Part shown: one piece after another, positions 35,490 through 47,056 of the stretch
Layout of the letters: each line of letters opens with the position of its first letter
Numbering within the stretch: the first letter of the stretch is position 1
NCBI GenBank assembly: GCA_963556195.1
Contig: OY744519.1
Span: forward strand, 105,771,500 to 105,835,499
Source of the DNA: Sepiola atlantica
Taxonomy: Eukaryota; Mollusca; Cephalopoda; Sepiida; Sepiolidae
DNA length: 64,000 nucleotides
Reading direction: 5' to 3'
The notes under the pieces: model-generated
Told to the model about the DNA's origin: nothing
Databases searched by the model: none
Seen by the model: only the letters and a program-made list of their open reading frames with translations
Program-made: the position numbers and the translations under genes

Positions 35490-36780
35490 ACTAGTGTATA
35501 AAGCACCATGAAGCATTAGGCACCAGCAAGTAGGTAACTTTCAGAAACCTCACTATTACTATGACACTTGTTGGGCAATAAGCTTGTCTGATCACTGACT
35601 AATCACAGGCATTATTTCCTAATAGTAGCATTTACTGAGCCAACCGAAACTAGCCTGGTTGTGGCAAGTTAAGAAGCTGTTTTCCCTCCACATCTGCAGC
35701 TATTTTGAGACAGACTTCATGACTTTTTATTCTAGAAGGGTAACTGCAGACACCTGTTTTAATCTGCAAAACCACTGAGCCTGCAAACTGTTCATTTGCT
35801 GATGAGGCACTGAGATATATCAGAGGTAAGCACCACAATAGTTTTTCACTTGATTTAATTCAGATTTTTATTTTTCATATTTGGAAAGTATGTCATAGTG
35901 GTTTGCACCCACAGCCTATCAAACGTGATCATAATTTCCGCAGAAATTTTAAAACCTTAATGCCCCATGTCTGTATTTTCTAAAAGAATCGAGTTGAAAT
36001 CTCTTACAGCGATGTAAGTAAAACGAAACATGATTGACCTGTTTTTATCATTGAGGAAGTTATATGAAACAGAAAAGTGTAATAACAAGTCAACATTTAC
36101 TGATAATAATACTTTAGTACACACAGGTGCGTAATGCCCGTTAAGAATATGTTTGTTCCTAGATGGTCTGCTGCTATCAGAAAAAGAGCAAGGATAGAAG
36201 GAGGAATCATAGCCAATCAGATGAGATTGTTGCTGCATATAATGCTGCTATGAAGAAGACAATTTCAGCTAAGTATTATAAAGTGAGAAAAAGTCATTGT
36301 TCACGAGAATGTCTGGGGAAATTCTTATCAACGCGCATGTTGTTAAGCAAACAGTACTCTCTCCTGCTCATGACAATGAGCATACTGAGTGCATCAAACT
36401 GATGGCAGGATTTGTTTCATGCCGAATCTGAAATCATTAGTATGGGAGAAGACATCCCTGCCGATCACACAATTCGAACATCTATACAAAACTAATTATT
36501 GACTCATTAGTACAGACGTTAACCGTTGCGGCCAACACGCATTGTCGTGGAAATAGAGAGTAAATTAATGTCTAAACGCAAAATGAAACCGACATGTTAG
36601 TAAGCTGTCAAACAGAACTCAATAGGTTGTGCCTAGAGTATTATATTGCGCTATAATACACTGCTTGTCGTTAACCTACTTACAGTGATCTTTTAACAAA
36701 TATTTATGAAAAGAAGATTATTCTCAAATATACCTATAGTCACATGTGTTACATGCCAAACCTTAAATCACAATATTAGA
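35490..36780. other. no gene recognised
   Basis: Frames at 35650-35838, 35957-36238 and 36163-36402 overlap but show no domain I recognise. Confidence 0.4.
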
Positions 36781-36784
36781 GGAG

Positions 36785-36955
<171 letters not shown>

Positions 36956-36974
36956 TTGATCGATCAGAAGATCT

Positions 36975-37090
36975 CGACAATGAAAAAGAAGAAATAAACA
37001 AAAAATGTCAATATATTTGATTTAAATCAAAAAATAATAAATTGTTTATTTATTGAAAAAGAATCTCGCATCACTTATCTGGTTTTTAAA
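36975..37090. mobile_element. end fragment related to the 46117-46654 element
   Basis: GAATCTCGCATCACTTATCTGG and TTTAAA (inverted relative to 46117) plus TTTGATTTAAATC are shared. It truncates the PLE ORF at 37090, so it may be part of that element's terminal repeat. Confidence 0.55.
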
Positions 37091-38340
37091 GCCGAGTACA
37101 TCATTTTCACTTGTTTATGAAGTACCTTTCTGATTTTGTCGCATTTTCCGCTAGATGATTCCCTAACTACCATTAGACCATAATCACTATATACACCTAT
37201 ATCTCCTACAGCTATGCTATCATTCCTAGTAGTATTTATTAATATATATATACACCTAATAGATTAGATACCCCTGCGAAAACTTAGGATACCATAAACA
37301 CATCGAAAGATCTGTTTTTTGTCCATTGCTCCCCGTTACTAATGAGAACTGTGGTATGTAAACTTTTTATAATATTGATATCTTTTTCAGAGATATCTGT
37401 GGAATCCTTCGCAAAATAAATTGCATGTTCGAAGAGGATTTTATAAATCGACGGATGATATTTCATCATGTCAGATTGAATAAAGGTAAACTTACTCTTG
37501 ATTGAAGTTTTGTGTATGCTTTATTTTCATATAAATCTTTTCTAAAATGCTTTATTTTCATATTAATCCTTTCTAAAAATGCTTTTACTAATGCTTCCAA
37601 CTCTTGGTTGGCTGGGTTGATCAGTCTAGTTGATGGTTTCGTGTTAAAATCTTGTTTGTGATTCTTAAGCAAAATGTATGATTCGTTTTCTTTTAGTTTT
37701 CCTAATTCCTCGCGAATATGTAACTCCTCATTAATCATATTTCTCTCTGTATTAATGATTTCTATTATGTTAGTATCGTTTGACTTGCGGTATTCTTTGT
37801 TAATTTCTTGTTTATTTGGCTTCTGTATTCTTGTTTCTTCAGTTTATAGAAGTTTCTTATTTTATCCGTTTTTTCTAAGATGTTGTTGGATTTATTTATC
37901 CTTTTGACCATACCGTACAGTTCCCTCTGAAATTGTTTTTTTGTGTTTGTGGAATGTGATACTATTTGCTAGGTATTGTATACCACTCGCAAACTGTTCT
38001 AGTTGCTTAATTGGAAGAGCCGGTTTCATATTTTTTAACCCATATTTTCTCTAAGAGTCGGAATTTCTTATTATTTTGCAAAAAAATGTACGCTTCCAAT
38101 CTCATTCGTCTTATTAGTTCCTCTGTTTTCATTATACCCATCAGAAAATAGTCCTTTTTGTTTGTTGTAGGTATGTTCTTGAGGGATGTTTTGAAGTTTA
38201 TTTTTTCAATGTTCGTGTTTAATAATCGACGTTTTAGAGTACTCGACAGTGATGGAGCTTTATGTAATACACGTATTATATTAGCGTCTCTAGCTGCCAA
38301 TCCGTTCAAACTCAAATGTTTATAAAAAAAGTACCGAATA
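37090..38340 (-). pseudogene. Penelope-like element, reverse transcriptase relic
   Basis: Minus strand, from 38340 down. The N-terminal block reads LNGLAARDANIIRVL, then EAYIFLQNNKKFRLLEK. Then LYGMVKRINKS and IRNFYKLKKQEYRSQINK (family form ADKTxNxYKLxxxEY). The RT entry ESYILLKNHKQDFNTKPSTRLINPAN (family TLKDHKxNFxxxPxCRLINPAK) falls at 37490-37690. It continues KYHPSIYKILFEHAIYFAK (family FYPSISxxLLxxAIxFA) and FDVFMVS, and ends IGVYSDYGLMVVRES near 37150. The PLE catalytic YRDD is therefore YSDY here. At least three frames are used, so the copy is inactive. It stops at the repeat at 36975-37090; no GIY-YIG part follows. Confidence 0.9.
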
Positions 38341-38344
38341 ACAA

Positions 38345-38492
38345 GTAGAGCTGTCTTGGGTATGAATGTTTATTTATGTATGTGTGTATATATATGAGAA
38401 TGGATGTGTATATGTAAACTTGTATGTATGCATATATCTAAATATATATATATATGTATATATATGTATACATATATATTTTTGTAGTTTTC

Positions 38493-38533
<41 letters not shown>

Positions 38534-38983
38534 TATCTATTTGTGTGTGTACTCATTTATCTACATGTGTGCGTTTATGTATTTTATATATAGATCAGAG
38601 TATGTTTATATGGGCACGTATGTATGGTTATCTAGGTATATATGTGTGTATATATGATGTGAAATTTATGCGTTAACATGTATGTATGTAGATTAAGACT
38701 TTGTGTGTTAAATTGAGAAATCCGACTAAGCCGCTAAGTAGGTAATGAAAGGAGGAAGTAAAGAGCAAGGGTCATAAAATGAATGATAAAGAAATATAAA
38801 TTATAAAAAGATAGAAACGAATTAAAAGAATGTAATTCGATACTAAGCTTAACCTGTGAAATGATAAACACCCCGCAACCCACCCACCCAAAATATATAT
38901 ATACTTAATAAAAACGTTATCCAATCTAATTTCACTTCATCGTTTCTTTTGGTGAGAAGAGGTTGTATTTAAAAAAATGTATA

Positions 38984-39021
<38 letters not shown>

Positions 39022-39090
39022 CTGCGGTGTTATAATGGTTTGATTCCGGTTTTCTCCGTTTTCTCGACCCTCTCGGTCTTTTATTGTTGT
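38345..39090. other. no gene; low-complexity TA/TG sequence
   Basis: 38350-38660 is TATG/TATA-rich low complexity. 38985-39019 is (TA)n. Confidence 0.5.
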
Positions 39091-39093
39091 CTT

Positions 39094-39121
39094 TTGATAA
39101 TGAAAGTTTTTCTTTCGAAAA
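39094..39121 (+). ncRNA. degenerate hammerhead-like core
   Basis: TTTTGATAA, hairpin GAAAG-TTTTT-CTTTC, then GAAA. Compared with CTGATGA the core has changed at the first C and at G8, so cleavage is unlikely. Its place about 350 bp upstream of a PLE endonuclease fragment supports a PLE terminal repeat. Confidence 0.4.
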
Positions 39122-39311
39122 TTTAAGATTACCTCTTGCCGAGCTTTTTATTTACCTGTTAGTATTTACTATTCTGGAACTAAATCAGTTTTTCGTGAAA
39201 TATTAATAAATCGTTTTGAGATTCGTTTTCTTTTCTCGTTTATTTCTGTTCACCCTTTCCACCTTCCGGCAACTACATCGCATTGCTACAGCCTCGGACT
39301 ACTAACCTGCA

Positions 39312-39313
<2 letters not shown>

Positions 39314-39363
<50 letters not shown>
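39314..39363. repeat. (TA)n microsatellite
   Basis: About 50 bp of (TA)n. Confidence 0.95.
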
Positions 39364-39367
<4 letters not shown>

Positions 39368-39429
39368 ACACTTTTTTCTAAATCTTGCCACATTTTAACG
39401 ATTGAACTACATCGGCCACCCGCCAAGCC

Positions 39430-39800
39430 ATCCACCACAGAGAAAATTTAGACATCTGACTTACACACTCCGGACGGAAACTGAACCAACACCTATCCAA
39501 ACCTAGAACACCACCAAGCAGCAACCACTGCACTATACCAAATTGCCCCACAACCAACACAGGCTTTTGTCACCGCATATACGAAATATAGCAAATACAA
39601 TGTGCGATATGCAATGAGTCCTACATAGGTAGTACGGTAAGACCACTGCATATACGCATAAAATAAGACATTGCAACTAAGACGTCTTCGTTCCAAAACA
39701 TTTATCACGAAATAACAACCATTAAAGACATACAAGCTACCAAAGGGATTTAGTCAATCTCATAATTAATGAATGACTATTGATAAAAAAAACTCAACCC
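39430..39800 (+). pseudogene. GIY-YIG endonuclease fragment, Penelope-like
   Basis: At 39565-39665 one frame reads GFCHRIYEI, a stop, then IQCAICNESYIGSTVRPLHIRIK. This is the GIY-YIG nuclease signature: the YIG motif, preceded by a CxxC pair and followed by TxRxLxxRxxEH-like sequence. KTSSFQN-like residues follow, then stops. Such a domain C-terminal to an RT is a hallmark of Penelope-like elements; a stand-alone homing nuclease is less likely. Upstream 39430-39560 may be linker. Confidence 0.7.
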
Positions 39801-40454
39801 CAAAATAAACAACTGAGCGAGCTCAATTGCACCTATTTGGTATAATCACATACGACAGACACAATAAATACATACAAGATAACTAATGAATACCAAACAA
39901 TATAAAAAAAATACTAGTAATATATTTATGTGTGTCCATATGAGCTTAAATGTCAGCAGATACGCGGTGGTTGTAGATGTGTACACACACTTGTATCTGA
40001 CGTTCGCGTAGGACAACTAAATGCAGTACTTGGGATCGTTTATAAGCAAATAGTATTTTTTAAAAATAAATAAATACGAATATGCCAAAAAATCGGAGGA
40101 CAAAAAAACAAACGAACTTCTGAAGTGATTTATTTTTTATAAATAAAACAAAACCGCTTGCTTTCTTATCAAGGGAAACAACTCAAACTGACCCTCATCT
40201 CCAATGAGTTATTTCGCTAACAGGAAAGCTTGCATGAACTATATAGAGCACACATGGGTATACTATATGAATGAATAAATTGAAATAAAATTTAAGTAGA
40301 AACACGTAATAATAATATAATTATTATTGGTAAAATATTTTTTAAATAATTTAATAATATAATACACAAAATACCAGCTACCACTTAAACAATACCAAAC
40401 TTATTTTTATGCAATGGACATCGCAATATTTTCAGTTTCCTAGCATAAAAACAC

Positions 40455-40550
40455 ACCCCGACCGAGTGGTCAGATTTTTTTCTTTCTGAAGATTTTGTTC
40501 ACATCGAAAAATCAAAGAACACCATCGATAAAATCCTGGTTCGAGACATT
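40455..40550 (+). repeat. tRNA-related SINE head
   Basis: A-box GACCGAGTGGTCAG and B-box CTGGTTCGAGACA about 70 bases apart; the A-box resembles tRNA-Ser type. No acceptor stem pairing was seen, so it is not a functional tRNA. Confidence 0.5.
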
Positions 40551-40589
40551 ACGTCTGTAAATTATTTAAATTTTTCGATATTGTCATTT

Positions 40590-40875
40590 ATTCTGTTTAC
40601 CTTGTCCAACGGTGTTTTTTCTTTGGTTCCCCCTCGGCGTAAATACACTAGACCAACTCGTCAATCAGTAAAATTCCATATATTCACTGTTGCAGTCCGC
40701 AGATGCCGGAGAGCTTTCTACTCCAATAGCTTGTTTCCTCGTGTTGCCGGCCTCTAGAACTCCCTCCCTGCTCTCTTATTCCTTGACTGTACCGAGATGC
40801 AGAGGTTTAACACTAATGTAAACAGAATCTCGCTACACAGCTTCCAATTGAGGATGACCCCCTAAACTTTCACTC
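40590..40875 (+). pseudogene. LINE ORF tail (jockey/CR1-like)
   Basis: One frame reads RPTRQSVKFHIFTVAVRRCR, RAFYSNSLFPRVAGL, a stop, NSLPALLFLDCTEM and QRFNTNVNRISLHSF. This is the RSxRxS...SFFPRTxxLWNSLP...FKxNVNRxL tail of jockey/CR1-type LINEs, distinct from LINE-C. Only this tail remains. Confidence 0.75.
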
Positions 40876-40879
40876 CAAT

Positions 40880-42426
40880 TCTTAGTAGCTCCTTTCGTCT
40901 ACAGTGGCGGACTTGTTTGGGGTGAACTGTGTTAACAAAAAGTAACTCGTTCAATTACTTCTTCTCATAATATATTTACGCCATGGTAAAATGCTGGCGG
41001 CTCTTCGATTAAATAGCAACATTATAACTCTCGTTGTTTTCTGTTCACGTAACGAATCTGTAGGCTGATAGAGCGAAAGGGTCGAAAATATACAAATGAA
41101 AAAAACGACGACTAACAACAAACTGAACTTAATAAATGATTGCCAACACAGAATATTTTTCAGGCTTAAAATGCTATTGTTTGTGAGTCTGAATATTTTT
41201 TTGCTGAATCTGCATGGTATGACGTGAGGAATCTATAGATGAAGACACTAATAACCACTCTATTGTAGTATACCCTCTATCACAGGAGGAGTAATCAATA
41301 TCTAACGGTGAGGAAACCCCTATTTAATGTTACTCATATTGTACCATTACGGTAACCCCCCCCCCCAATTCTCTGAATTTATTAATTCATTCATAAATTA
41401 GCCCCCCCCCATCAAAATATCTCAAATTAAAATAAAATATTAAAATTTAAATAAAAAAATATTGCTTTTTACTTATACCTGTACCCAGCTTTGCCTTTTA
41501 CGTGTGTGCTCGGTGGGGTACAAATGTGTCTTTATTTTCAAACAGTTGTCCCCTTTGACCGCTAACTTCTGTTTCAAGGTCATGCATCATATTTTATTTA
41601 TTTTGGTTTATAAATTTTAACTTAAAGATTTAAGATTTAAAAATTCTAATATTTAAAATAAGTGGCACTTAGATTTATCACCCATACACCTTTTATTCTG
41701 CCGACATATTTTACGGTTGAACTTTTAATTTAGAATTAGATTTGATTTCATCCATTTCGATTAAATTAGATGCAGACTTGGTTACACCTGTATACATCAC
41801 TAATGTATCACAATTCGTTAATTGAGCACAAAACTCATTAATTAAATAAGTAAATTTAAGAAACCCTACAAACAATATACTTACTAAAATATACGATAGT
41901 TAAAAATGGTTTAAAAATGCATTAATTAAATTAAATTATTTCTAGCAAAATTAATTACTGATTATATAATACTGATTTAATTAATTTAACATTACACACT
42001 TATTGTTGAGCACATTATCTATTTGTAGGACAGAATATTACAATTATTGATTTAGTATTTGCTGCAGTACCGCTCACCTATATCTACGAGCCTGATTCTG
42101 TTGTAGTTACATCCTTATCAGCATCTATCTTGCTGGATTTTCGATAGTCGGACTTTTCTCTTGTGTTTACTATTTGACAAGGAGAGGACTCTCACGAAAT
42201 ATCAACTGATATACAATCATCCAGACACAATAAACAGTTAATACTATAATTGTCGTTTATTATGTAAAATTAAAAAGAAAAATAAATAGATAATTGTAAG
42301 ATCTCGCCTTCGATTGTTTATTTTCATTCTTCCAATCTCTCACCAATCCATCTCTCCACATTGTCTTCAGACTTCTAAATATATTTTATTATTATTTCCA
42401 GCAATGCTCCGAGCCAACTAAAATTA

Positions 42427-42429
<3 letters not shown>
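40880..42429. other. no gene recognised; poly-C runs
   Basis: Contains C-runs at 41357-41366 and 41404-41411 within a related pair of short blocks. Otherwise AT-rich and unassigned. Confidence 0.4.

Positions 42430-42516
<87 letters not shown>
42430..42516. repeat. (TA)n microsatellite
   Basis: About 87 bp of (TA)n. Confidence 0.95.
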
Positions 42517-42519
<3 letters not shown>

Positions 42520-42968
42520 AACATAAACCGGTGCTGATTTATATTCTTACTTTAAATCTTTTCGGCAGCAAACGTTCACATACTCAGAAAAGGCAGATAA
42601 ATCATTTGCTTCTCATTTTTACACAAGACCTTTGAACTTTAAACAATCATTTCTTCCATTCCAATTAAGGCAGCTTGTCTGATCATCATTTGCTAAGCTT
42701 TTAATATTTTAAAAATGTATTTGTATGATGTTAACAACTTTAAGACGTCATTTTTTAAGCAGCGGAACGTAAAATTGAGTAGAAATGTCAGAGAAAGGAA
42801 AAGAAATTAGTTTAATATTCGGATGAAAAAAAATGTGGTAGGTTTGAATCAATGAAAGGTTAATATCTGTTACCACCTATCACTATTACAAAGAAAAGGT
42901 TGTCTATATGCATGATTGTATACACATGTGTATATGTATATGCCCCTTCTCCCTCTTTATCTCTATTT

Positions 42969-43200
<232 letters not shown>

Positions 43201-43489
43201 ATAACACACACGTACAAGTATGGTACACAGTACAGTACAGTAGGAGAAGTAAACTTCAAAAGGCCGCTTATGAAAAGATACATGATGAGCTATCTATAGA
43301 TAGTAGCAGTGGGAGAAGGTGACTTAACTGTAGAAAGTGTGTGAATGGAGGGAACATAGTTGTGGTTGGAGTTATTAAAACCATTAGGGAGCGGGTATGA
43401 TGTAAGCGAAGGATCGCTTATAAACTATAGGTTCGAAAATATCATAGCAGTAGGAGAAAATAAGTTAACTGTGGAATTAAATATTAATA

Positions 43490-43700
43490 CATTACGTTCC
43501 CTTTTCTATATCTTATTTTCCTCCTCTCATCCATACAGCATTCTCTTGTGCAGCCGTGATGTTCAATCCCCCCTTTTCCACTTCTTTGATAACCACAATG
43601 TTTTACCTCAATAAACATGGCCCACGCTTATACCCCCTACCTTATGGTTAAAATAACTCCAACCGCTACCAAATAGTTCTCACTATTATTTATCAAAATA
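43490..43700. repeat. C/T-rich repeat family, copy 1
   Basis: CAATAAACATGGCCCAC followed by CCCCCTACC and CTCCAACCGCTACCAAA resembles 50955-51030 (AATAAACATGTCTCATGTCCC then CTAGCCGCTACCAAT) and, less clearly, 47775-48110. Likely an untranslated part of one element. Confidence 0.4.
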
Positions 43701-44024
43701 TATTACTAAATTGTTCATATTAAATAGATTTTTTTGATATATTAATTATAATTATCATTCTTGAGAATCTACAGAAAAATACACAAAGCGAAGATGTTTT
43801 ATTATAGTGTAGATAAATTCTTTTCGATAAGTCTGAAGTGATAAACCTACTTGCTATTTACCCATACCATATGAAAGGGTTTCGTCCGGGGGGTAGACAA
43901 AATGTACGGGTTTTACTCGAGAACTTCTACGCATTTTACTATAACAATATTGCGGAACGGAATTATAATACAGATATTTATTTATATACGAGTAAAGACA
44001 CATTGGTTTTTATCATTCAGTAGA

Positions 44025-44028
<4 letters not shown>

Positions 44029-44091
<63 letters not shown>
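44029..44091. repeat. (TA)n microsatellite
   Basis: About 63 bp of (TA)n. Confidence 0.95.
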
Positions 44092-44093
<2 letters not shown>

Positions 44094-44259
44094 TATATAA
44101 GTATATTTATATGTTATATTTGCATTCCATAGAACATGGTGATATGCTAAACCATTCTTTTTATTGGTTTTAATAACTTCTTTTTTCTGTACCTCGATTA
44201 GTGTTTTACATCTCTCATTTTACACACGAAAGTAATTTATTAAAATTTAATATTCATTA

Positions 44260-44263
<4 letters not shown>

Positions 44264-44330
<67 letters not shown>
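44264..44330. repeat. (TA)n microsatellite
   Basis: About 67 bp of (TA)n. Confidence 0.95.
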
Positions 44331-44333
<3 letters not shown>

Positions 44334-44559
44334 GTATATGTCATTTTCATAATGTTTATTATATATACATATATTTATTTATTTTTTTCTAAAATAATAA
44401 TTTTTTCGGCCGTTCCTTCTGTCTTCTTTAGTGTATGTAAAAGTATGCGTTGTACGGTGATTGTTTGTAGCAGAATAAAATTAGTAAGCCAATGAGGTGA
44501 AGAAATGTTTACATGCGTTCTGCATTATTTTTTTTCGCACCCTCTCAACAACAGCTGCA

Positions 44560-44882
44560 CTCCGAGCTGTTTGGGGCGTGCCAGCAAGCTGGTCCCTCTC
44601 CATTGATATCCGGGCATTTTGTGTCGATTTAACTACTCCTTAATTTGTGTAACACATCGCATCTTCTTAAAACACCTGTCGAATCTAAGGCGATGACGGA
44701 AATGAACACTATTTAAAAAGAAGACTTCCAGAGGTGTTTCCGGTAGTGGATGGATCGGTGGACTAAGTGTGTGCAAACACAAGCGGCATACTTTAAAGGG
44801 GATTAGGAACTCAACCCCGTCACGTATTTGAAATATTTTTCTGGACTAAAGTCGGATACGTTTTAGACAGGCCTTGTATATA
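44560..44882 (+). pseudogene. mariner-like element, 3' end
   Basis: 44727-44809 reads DFQRCFR, a stop, WMDRWTKCVQTQAAYFKGD and a stop. This is the C-terminal DFQKCFxxWxxRWxKCIxxxGxYFEGD of one mariner lineage. The downstream end TCTGGACTAAAGTCGG, ATACGTTTTAGACAGGCC and TTGTATA resembles the TIR of that group (GTCCGGATACTTTTxGACAGxCCTTGTA). Upstream is too decayed to read. Confidence 0.7.
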
Positions 44883-44999
44883 CCTTCACATATATGCATA
44901 TTTCCACATATATTCATACATACACCCCCAAACACATACATAAAATAACATACATGAACTTACATACATACATAATGCACACACACGTACACACATACA

Positions 45000-45043
45000 C
45001 ATACACACGCCACACACACACATATATACATATATATATGTAC

Positions 45044-45094
<51 letters not shown>
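45000..45094. repeat. (AC)n/(TA)n/(GT)n compound microsatellite
   Basis: CA-rich to about 45022, TA/CATA mix, (TA)n to 45083, then GT. Confidence 0.9.
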
Positions 45095-45095
<1 letters not shown>

Positions 45096-45662
45096 AGAAG
45101 GATGAAAAGGAATTAGAAAAGCAAAAGTCAAATCTTTTTTCAATTCAGTTGCTCATAGCAAGGTATATTCCGCAAAAAGGCAATTTATTCAAGTTAAATT
45201 TTTCCTTAAGCCAGGCTCTTCAAAGATCAACATCTTATCATCAGAATAAGTCGCTGGGATAGATAAGTTGGCAAAGGCCAAAATTCATAATTTGAGAAAG
45301 TAAAATAAAAATTGTAGGGAAAGAAACACAAAGCAAAACTCTGCCCGATTTCACTTTCTCCACTGGACTTTTTTATACCGGACTTTTTTGCAATCGGATA
45401 TTTGTTTGCACTCGGGCAGAGTTTTGCCTAGTGTTTCTTTTGATCTTTGAAAAGCCTGGCTTAAGGAAAAATTTAACTTGAATAAATTGCATTTTTGCGG
45501 AATATACCTTGCTATTAGCAACTAAATTGAAAAAAGATTTGACTTTTGCTTTTCTAATTCCTTTTCATCCTTCTACATATCTATCTGCTCTATCCTTGAT
45601 ATTGAGCTGTATACTTTTCACAATAGGTTTTACCTTTCCTTAAAGTTCGCTTTAAGTTCACC

Positions 45663-45665
<3 letters not shown>
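45096..45665. mobile_element. pLTR-A foldback: two inverted copies of a PLE-type terminal repeat
   Basis: Left half 45096-45232 (AAAGGAATTAGAAAAGCAAAAG...TTAAGCCAGGCTCTTCAAAGATC) is the reverse complement of 45446-45586. The right half extends to 45665 with sequence also found at 47060-47140. Inner arms (AGCAAAACTCTGCCCGA at 45332-45348 and TCGGGCAGAGTTTTGC at 45412-45427) pair too, so the whole is one palindrome centred near 45380. The left copy carries a minus-strand hammerhead-like core (45218-45244: CTGATGA, AAGAT-GTTG-ATCTT, then GAAG). A15.1 is mutated and stem I is weak. The right copy has lost the CTGATGA. Confidence 0.75.
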
Positions 45666-45743
<78 letters not shown>

Positions 45744-45754
45744 ATATATATATG
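45666..45754. repeat. (TA)n microsatellite
   Basis: About 88 bp of (TA)n with one TTT interruption, directly at the end of pLTR-A. Confidence 0.95.
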
Positions 45755-45984
45755 GAGAGAGACGAAGATAGATTACAAAGAAAGGATATTTTTCCTAATT
45801 TAGGCAGGTCATAAAATGCCAAAAGATACCGACAGTATATATATATATACTCTTCCCTTATGGGTAGAGCACTCTGGCCTGGTACATTGTAATTTTCACT
45901 TATCGTTAAGGCAATAAATTTCCATAAATAATATAAGATATAAGATATAATTTCTTACACTGCTATTACGATTTTTATTTAGTT

Positions 45985-46050
45985 TAGTAGGTAGGACACC
46001 TGATCAAATGACTGGGATCCCATTTTCAAATCTATTTTTAGCCACACTGA
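45985..46050 (+). repeat. tRNA-like sequence
   Basis: A-box-like TAGTTTAGTAGGTAGGACAC and a weak B-box TTTTCAAATCT. Probably a SINE head; not a functional tRNA. Confidence 0.35.
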
Positions 46051-46082
46051 TGAGTTGTACTGGAGATTAAAGGCGGATCTCT

Positions 46083-46083
<1 letters not shown>

Positions 46084-46116
<33 letters not shown>
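46084..46116. repeat. (TA)n microsatellite
   Basis: About 33 bp of (TA)n, immediately before the next element. Confidence 0.95.
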
Positions 46117-46119
<3 letters not shown>

Positions 46120-46654
46120 ATCAGATTTAAAACAAGATAAGCGATGCGAGATTTTTTCAATATATTAAACATTGATGATTTTTTATTTAAATCAAATATT
46201 TCGACATAAACATGTCTTCTTCAGTGTTTACAGAAATTTTTTCCATCATTGCTGCGATCTCTGGATCGACCAAGCCGATTAGAGATCACAAAATCTCTCG
46301 ATGACAATGGAGTGTTTTTTTGCTAGTCCGAAGGTAGCATACACGCTGGTACGTGGCAGTATAATAAATCCGTTTGGCCTACGACGAGTGAAAATTATGT
46401 AATAAGATTTTAAACTAGATAAGCGATGCGAGAATAATAAAATATTTATGATTCTTTAAAATTTAAATGAAATATTTTGACATAAACTTGTCTTACTCAG
46501 TGTTTAGAGACATTTTTTTCTTTTTCATTGTTGATATCAACCAATCGCCCAGGACGCCCAGATATCACAAAATTTCCGGTTGGCAATTGAGTGTTTTACA
46601 CGCTAGTAGGTGCCAGTTTAATCACATCGCTTATCTGGTATTAAATCTGATTAC
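46117..46654. mobile_element. 538-bp element: two direct units with an inverted end
   Basis: GTAATCAGATTTAAAACAAG and ATAAGCGATGCGAGA open at 46117 and again (diverged) at 46399, a period of 282. The right end CATCGCTTATCTGG...TAAATCTGATTAC (46623-46654) is the inverted form. Unit one contains a minus-strand hammerhead-like core at 46199-46224 (CTGAAGA, an extra A, GACAT-GTTT-ATGTC, GAAA). Unit two has a mutated one at 46474-46500 (CTGAGTA ... AAAA). This looks like tandem PLE terminal repeats plus an inverted one. Shares ends with 36975-37090, beside a PLE ORF. Confidence 0.65.
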
Positions 46655-46964
46655 GTAACTTTCCCTTGTCGATGCTTTCAAGTAGCCCAAACAGATTATC
46701 AGTGCATGAGTGGCGATTGCAAGCGGTTGCATGCGTTCAAACGCAGTTGGTAGATACAGCTTATAATCACGAGACTAACGTCTATGCTCACACAGCTGCG
46801 AGAAATCACCACATACAGTAATTGAAATTAACGAACATTTATGCGAGTGGCGGGGGAAATCGTTTTGTTATCGATAGTGTTCAACGCTCGAGCGAAACTT
46901 TGCATAATGTCTAGGATGACAGCAATCTTGTAATTCCAAACAGGGCCTTACTATTAAGACTATA

Positions 46965-46971
<7 letters not shown>

Positions 46972-47052
<81 letters not shown>
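46972..47052. repeat. (TA)n microsatellite
   Basis: About 81 bp of (TA)n abutting pLTR-A. Confidence 0.95.

Positions 47053-47054
<2 letters not shown>

Positions 47055-47056
<2 letters not shown>

Noticed and set aside
36163..36402. 79-codon plus-strand frame, basic
   Set aside because: Length is within chance for a less AT-rich patch and no domain is recognised.
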